From contig DAOVLG010000072.1 in the NCBI GenBank assembly GCA_030631385.1, positions 1-7,419 on the forward strand: 7,419 bases of DNA, read 5' to 3'. The DNA comes from Candidatus Coatesiibacteriota bacterium. GTDB taxonomy: Bacteria > RBG-13-66-14. Positions 5,719 to 7,419 of this stretch are shown here, piece by piece. The position numbers and the translations under genes are program-made. A model generated the notes under the pieces. It saw nothing but the letters and a program-made list of their open reading frames with translations. It was not told where the DNA came from and searched no databases. Numbering within the stretch: the stretch's first letter is position 1; each line of letters opens with the position of its first letter.

Positions 5719-6561
5719 GTGAAGTCTATCCGCCCGGTCGTTTTCCTGGCGTTGTACCTCGCGGGTGGGACCGCCTGCGGCGAGTCTTCCCCGGATGGCG
5801 GTCCGCCCGTGGCGCCGCCCCGGCTTCTACTGGAAGTGGAGCGCCCCGCCGACTCATCCGATGCCGACACCGCCCTGGAGGTAAGGCTTTCCACCCTGGC
5901 CAACGACACGACCGCCCGCGGCTTTCGGATTGTCGAACCCGCGGACGGCGTTCCCGAACGGACTCTGGTCAGCTACGAACCGTCCTACTCCGACGCCGCC
6001 AGGGACCTGGCCCTCCTGTTCTCCTTAGACGATAAGACCCTGATTGAGGTGTCGCCCGGTAGCCACGAGTCGGCTATACTCCTACGCTTCGGCGCCGATT
6101 ACAACCTGTCCGCAATGGAGCTCTGGCCGGACGGCATGGCGCCGGTTATCACTCCGGAGGAGCTCGCCGGGCTCGGGCACGGCGAGGGCGCCGTCATCTA
6201 CGTTGATCTGTCGGAATGTGCGGCCAGCCTCTTCGTGGACGGCGAGGTGAAGAAGACCTGGCCGGTGGCCGTCGGTAAATCCTCCACCCCCACGCCCCCG
6301 GGCGTGTACGAGATCGTCCGCCTCAAACAGGACCCCACCTGGAGCTGGGAGGGGAGGCGCTACCCGCCCGGCGATCCGGAGAACGGCCTCGGCACCCGCT
6401 GGATCGGTATCAACCTGCCCACCTACGGCATGCACGGGACCAACGAACCGGAGTCCATCGGCACCGCGGCGAGCCACGGCTGCATCCGGAGCCAAAACGC
6501 CGACATCGAGGAGGTCTTCCGTTACCTTTCGCTCGGCGATACCGTCATCTGGGCGGAGTAG
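5719..6561 (+). CDS. Exported L,D-transpeptidase (YkuD) with LytR_C-like N-terminal domain
   Basis: A 280-residue exported protein. YkuD enzymes form 3-3 cross-links in peptidoglycan or attach proteins to it, through an acyl-enzyme on Cys. The YkuD domain covers ~157-278: VIYVDLSECAASLFVDGEV opens it, PTPPGVYEI follows, and the catalytic motifs HGT (from His239) and SHGCIRS (His253, Gly254, Cys255) are intact. The N-terminus (KSIRPVVFLALYLAGGTAC) is a signal peptide; Cys20 could be a lipidation site, but Gly rather than Leu at -3 makes the lipobox weak. Residues ~54-128 (VRLSTLANDTTARGFRIVE, TLVSYEPSYSDAARDLALLF, SAILLRFGADY) resemble a LytR_C domain in order and spacing; this is inference. 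The start is GTG 5719, after GAGGAGA. The gene is divergent from acr3, and a nucleotidyltransferase gene follows eight bases after its stop. Confidence 0.92.
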   Translation: MKSIRPVVFLALYLAGGTACGESSPDGGPPVAPPRLLLEVERPADSSDADTALEVRLSTLANDTTARGFRIVEPADGVPERTLVSYEPSYSDAARDLALLFSLDDKTLIEVSPGSHESAILLRFGADYNLSAMELWPDGMAPVITPEELAGLGHGEGAVIYVDLSECAASLFVDGEVKKTWPVAVGKSSTPTPPGVYEIVRLKQDPTWSWEGRRYPPGDPENGLGTRWIGINLPTYGMHGTNEPESIGTAASHGCIRSQNADIEEVFRYLSLGDTVIWAE

Positions 6562-6569
6562 GAGTAGAT

Positions 6570-7028
6570 ATGCTGAACGTATCGGAGGAAGAGCTACGCC
6601 GTCTCTGCAGGCGGTGGCGGATAGAGAGGCTTTCACTCTTCGGGTCTGTATCAAAGGGGGAATCGGGGCCCCTGAGCGATGTGGACCTCCTGGTGGAGTT
6701 TGAGGAGGGAACGCGGATAACGCTTCTGGACTTCGTCAATATCCGATACGAGCTAGGAAACCTTTTTAACAAGAGGATTGATCTAATTAGCAAAAGGGGT
6801 CTTCTCAACAGCGGGAATGAGATGCGGAGGGAAGAGATAATTCGCACGGCGAGGACGATATATGAAAAGGTATCACAACCCTTATCTGGACCTACTGGGA
6901 CTCCAGAGAGAGAGGTATTTCCGACCCATGGATGTAGGGCGGGCCGTCCTGAAGGTCGGCTCCTACCTGTTTTCAATGTTGAAATAAAGCATCGTTTGCG
7001 GGAAATAATTATCAAATTCAGACACTAG
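6570..7028 (+). CDS. Minimal nucleotidyltransferase (MNT antitoxin type) with abnormal C-terminus
   Basis: A 152-residue frame. Residues 1-101 are a complete minimal nucleotidyltransferase: LSLFGSVSKGESGPLSDVDLLVEF carries Gly25-Ser26 and the metal-binding Asp37 and Asp39, and the third carboxylate is Asp71 in KRIDLIS. Proteins of this size are usually MntA antitoxins that AMPylate and silence a HEPN toxin (HepT) encoded next to them. Family members usually end just after the motif seen here as ARTIYE. In this gene another ~50 residues follow (SQPLSGPTGTPERE, then THGCRAGRPEGR) that do not look like a protein domain and overlap a palindromic repeat, so the stop has probably been lost and the tail is fortuitous. 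No HEPN gene follows. GGAG (6561-6564) lies five bases before ATG 6570, and the spacing from the transpeptidase gene implies co-transcription. The gene is visibly more A/T-rich than its neighbours, which suggests transfer. Confidence 0.8.
   Translation: MLNVSEEELRRLCRRWRIERLSLFGSVSKGESGPLSDVDLLVEFEEGTRITLLDFVNIRYELGNLFNKRIDLISKRGLLNSGNEMRREEIIRTARTIYEKVSQPLSGPTGTPEREVFPTHGCRAGRPEGRLLPVFNVEIKHRLREIIIKFRH
6862..6987 (+). CDS. Possible small overlapping frame, perhaps a HEPN gene remnant
   Basis: A 41-codon frame, +1 relative to the nucleotidyltransferase gene, begins at ATG 6862 within the codons for IYE, with GAGG (6851-6854) seven bases upstream. It reads MKRYHNPYLDLLGLQRERYF and ends in SYLFSMLK. 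In intact MNT-HEPN operons the toxin gene often starts at just this place, and the opening loosely recalls a DUF86 N-terminus. It lacks the R-X4-6-H-X-Y motif and most of the domain, so if it is a HepT gene it is truncated. It may equally be chance. Confidence 0.2.
   Translation: MKRYHNPYLDLLGLQRERYFRPMDVGRAVLKVGSYLFSMLK
6934..6966. repeat. Imperfect palindromic unit inside the nucleotidyltransferase 3' end
   Basis: GTAGG-GCGGGCC (6934-6945) faces GGTCGGCTCCTAC (6954-6966) as an imperfect inverted repeat around CCTGAAGG. Its outer end GTAGGGCGGG matches ten bases of the terminal repeat at the right edge of the window (read on the minus strand from 7418). This suggests that a repeat of the downstream family lies inside the coding frame. 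Confidence 0.4.
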
Positions 7029-7045
7029 TAAAAGTCGAAATTTCC

Positions 7046-7114
7046 CGTAGGGGCGACCCGTGGGATGAATCCCCTGCGGTCGCCCGCGGGCGGGGGCGGA
7101 GCCCCGCCCTTACG
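7046..7114. repeat. 69-bp palindromic repeat unit, CGTAGGGGCG...CGCCCTTACG
   Basis: The ends CGTAGGGGCG and CGCCCTTACG are near-perfect inverted repeats. Inside lie GGGCGACC (7051-7058) paired with GGTCGCCC (7078-7085) around a small GGGA-TGAA-TCCC hairpin (7062-7073), then GGGCGGGG (7088-7095) paired with CCCCGCCC (7102-7109). The layout is that of a non-autonomous palindromic element. Confidence 0.6.
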
Positions 7115-7118
7115 TTTT
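7088..7118 (+). terminator. Possible weak intrinsic terminator
   Basis: An 8-bp all-G/C stem with a 6-base loop (7088-7109) is followed by TTACGTTTT. The U-tract is interrupted, so termination would be weak. It is the first candidate end for the transpeptidase-nucleotidyltransferase transcript. Confidence 0.3.
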
Positions 7119-7142
7119 GGATGTGTGCGTGTAAATGGTAAG

Positions 7143-7201
7143 CAAGGGGTTGAAACCCCTTGTCTTTAGTGCGGGGGATAGTCCCGCTCGCGGAGACAAG
7201 G
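7143..7201. repeat. Two overlapping, mutually exclusive hairpins
   Basis: CAAGGGGTT (7143-7151) pairs perfectly with AACCCCTTG (7154-7162). CCTTGTCT (7158-7165) pairs perfectly with AGACAAGG (7194-7201) around an inner GCGGG/CCCGC hairpin (7171-7187). The stems share bases 7158-7162, so only one can form at a time. Confidence 0.6.
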
Positions 7202-7239
7202 TTTGGAAGGCTAGAAGATTATCCTCGCGGGTCTGCGAT

Positions 7240-7256
7240 CCAACGCGCTGCGTTGG
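7240..7256. repeat. 17-base palindrome, copy 1
   Basis: CCAACGC-GCT-GCGTTGG, a perfect 7-bp stem with a 3-base loop. Compared with copy 3, an A-T pair replaces a G-C pair at the fourth position of the stem, so both arms changed together. Confidence 0.65.
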
Positions 7257-7257
7257 T

Positions 7258-7274
7258 CCAGCGCCCTGCGCTTG
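7258..7274. repeat. 17-base palindrome, copy 2
   Basis: CCAGCGC-CCT-GCGCTTG lies one base after copy 1 and differs from copy 3 by one base near its end. The 18 bases GGTCCAGCGCCCTGCGCT (7255-7272) recur exactly at 7371-7388. Confidence 0.65.
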
Positions 7275-7373
7275 TCATTTTTCCGGTCGTTGTAAAGGCG
7301 AGCGACCAACGGGAGCGCCACTCGCGGCAGAAAATTCTAAATTAGCTTACGGCTCTCATCGCGGAGCTGGGGT

Positions 7374-7390
7374 CCAGCGCCCTGCGCTGG
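7374..7390. repeat. 17-base palindrome, copy 3
   Basis: CCAGCGC-CCT-GCGCTGG, a perfect 7-bp stem with a 3-base loop, 116 bases after copy 2 and in the same orientation. Confidence 0.65.
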
Positions 7391-7391
7391 C

Positions 7392-7419
7392 GGCGGGGTT
7401 GGGAAACCCCGCCCTACGA
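7392..7419. repeat. G/C hairpin ending in CCCTACG, cut by window edge
   Basis: GGCGGGGTT (7392-7400) pairs perfectly with AACCCCGCC (7405-7413) over a 4-base loop, and CTACGA follows. The end CGCCCTACG is the mirror of the CGTAGGGGCG start at 7046, so this looks like another member of that repeat class. Confidence 0.5.

Larger units (their letters stand above)
7029..7419. other. Non-coding region packed with palindromes
   Basis: No frame in this stretch looks like a real protein; a 61-codon plus-strand frame at 7160-7345 only reads through hairpins. The region holds at least six inverted repeats, described separately. CTCGCGG also occurs three times as a short direct repeat (7187-7193, 7224-7230, 7321-7327). 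No tRNA, CRISPR array or transposase is visible. Confidence 0.8.

Noticed and set aside
6082..7015. Minus-strand frames at 6082-6654 and 6545-7015
   Set aside because: They lie opposite the transpeptidase and nucleotidyltransferase genes, whose catalytic motifs are intact on the plus strand.
7160..7345. 61-codon plus-strand frame in the repeat region
   Set aside because: It reads straight through several hairpins, has no recognisable domain, and is better explained by the palindromic repeats.
7029..7419. CRISPR array
   Set aside because: Repeats are palindromes of different kinds with irregular spacing; there is no series of identical repeats with equal-length spacers.

Overview
This is a high-GC bacterial window with dense coding, strong Shine-Dalgarno sites and recognisable sigma70-type promoters. 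The secreted protein with a Sec signal, the L,D-transpeptidase and the DUF4388 and cyclic-nucleotide regulators suggest a free-living bacterium with a peptidoglycan wall. No gene here fixes the taxonomy. The mix of unrecognised proteins and intergenic palindromes would suit a poorly sampled or uncultured lineage, but that is inference.

Positions 1-2698 (minus strand) hold a three-gene operon in which each stop overlaps the next start by 4 bases. It encodes, in order, a secreted PsbP-like protein with a C-terminal carboxypeptidase-regulatory-like domain (1475-2698), a winged-helix/zinc-ribbon protein (900-1478) and an unrecognised cytoplasmic protein that starts at GTG 903 and runs off the left edge. 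A divergent intergenic region (2699-2849) with two palindromes and a good plus-strand promoter separates it from the next block.

Positions 2850-4448 (plus strand) hold a DUF4388 protein and a stand-alone cyclic-nucleotide-binding domain protein, separated by a G/C-rich inverted repeat. This looks like a signalling pair, but the partners are unknown. The second gene meets a convergent ACR3-family arsenite efflux permease (4445-5593, minus), and the two share one CTAG as their stop codons. No arsR, arsC or arsM is visible nearby.

Positions 5594-5718 form a compact divergent promoter region for acr3 and for an L,D-transpeptidase (5719-6561) that appears to carry a LytR_C-like domain before its YkuD catalytic domain. 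Eight bases later comes a minimal nucleotidyltransferase of the MNT antitoxin type (6570-7028). Its catalytic residues are intact, but its C-terminal third is abnormal and no HEPN toxin gene follows.

Positions 7029-7419 are non-coding and packed with palindromes, including three copies of a 17-base palindrome whose paired positions co-vary, nested alternative hairpins, and GTAGGG...CCCTAC-type repeat units. One such unit seems to lie inside the 3' end of the nucleotidyltransferase gene. I see no CRISPR array, tRNA, rRNA or transposase gene. The most interesting items are the orphan nucleotidyltransferase with its eroded 3' end, the palindrome family beside it, and the LytR_C-YkuD fusion.
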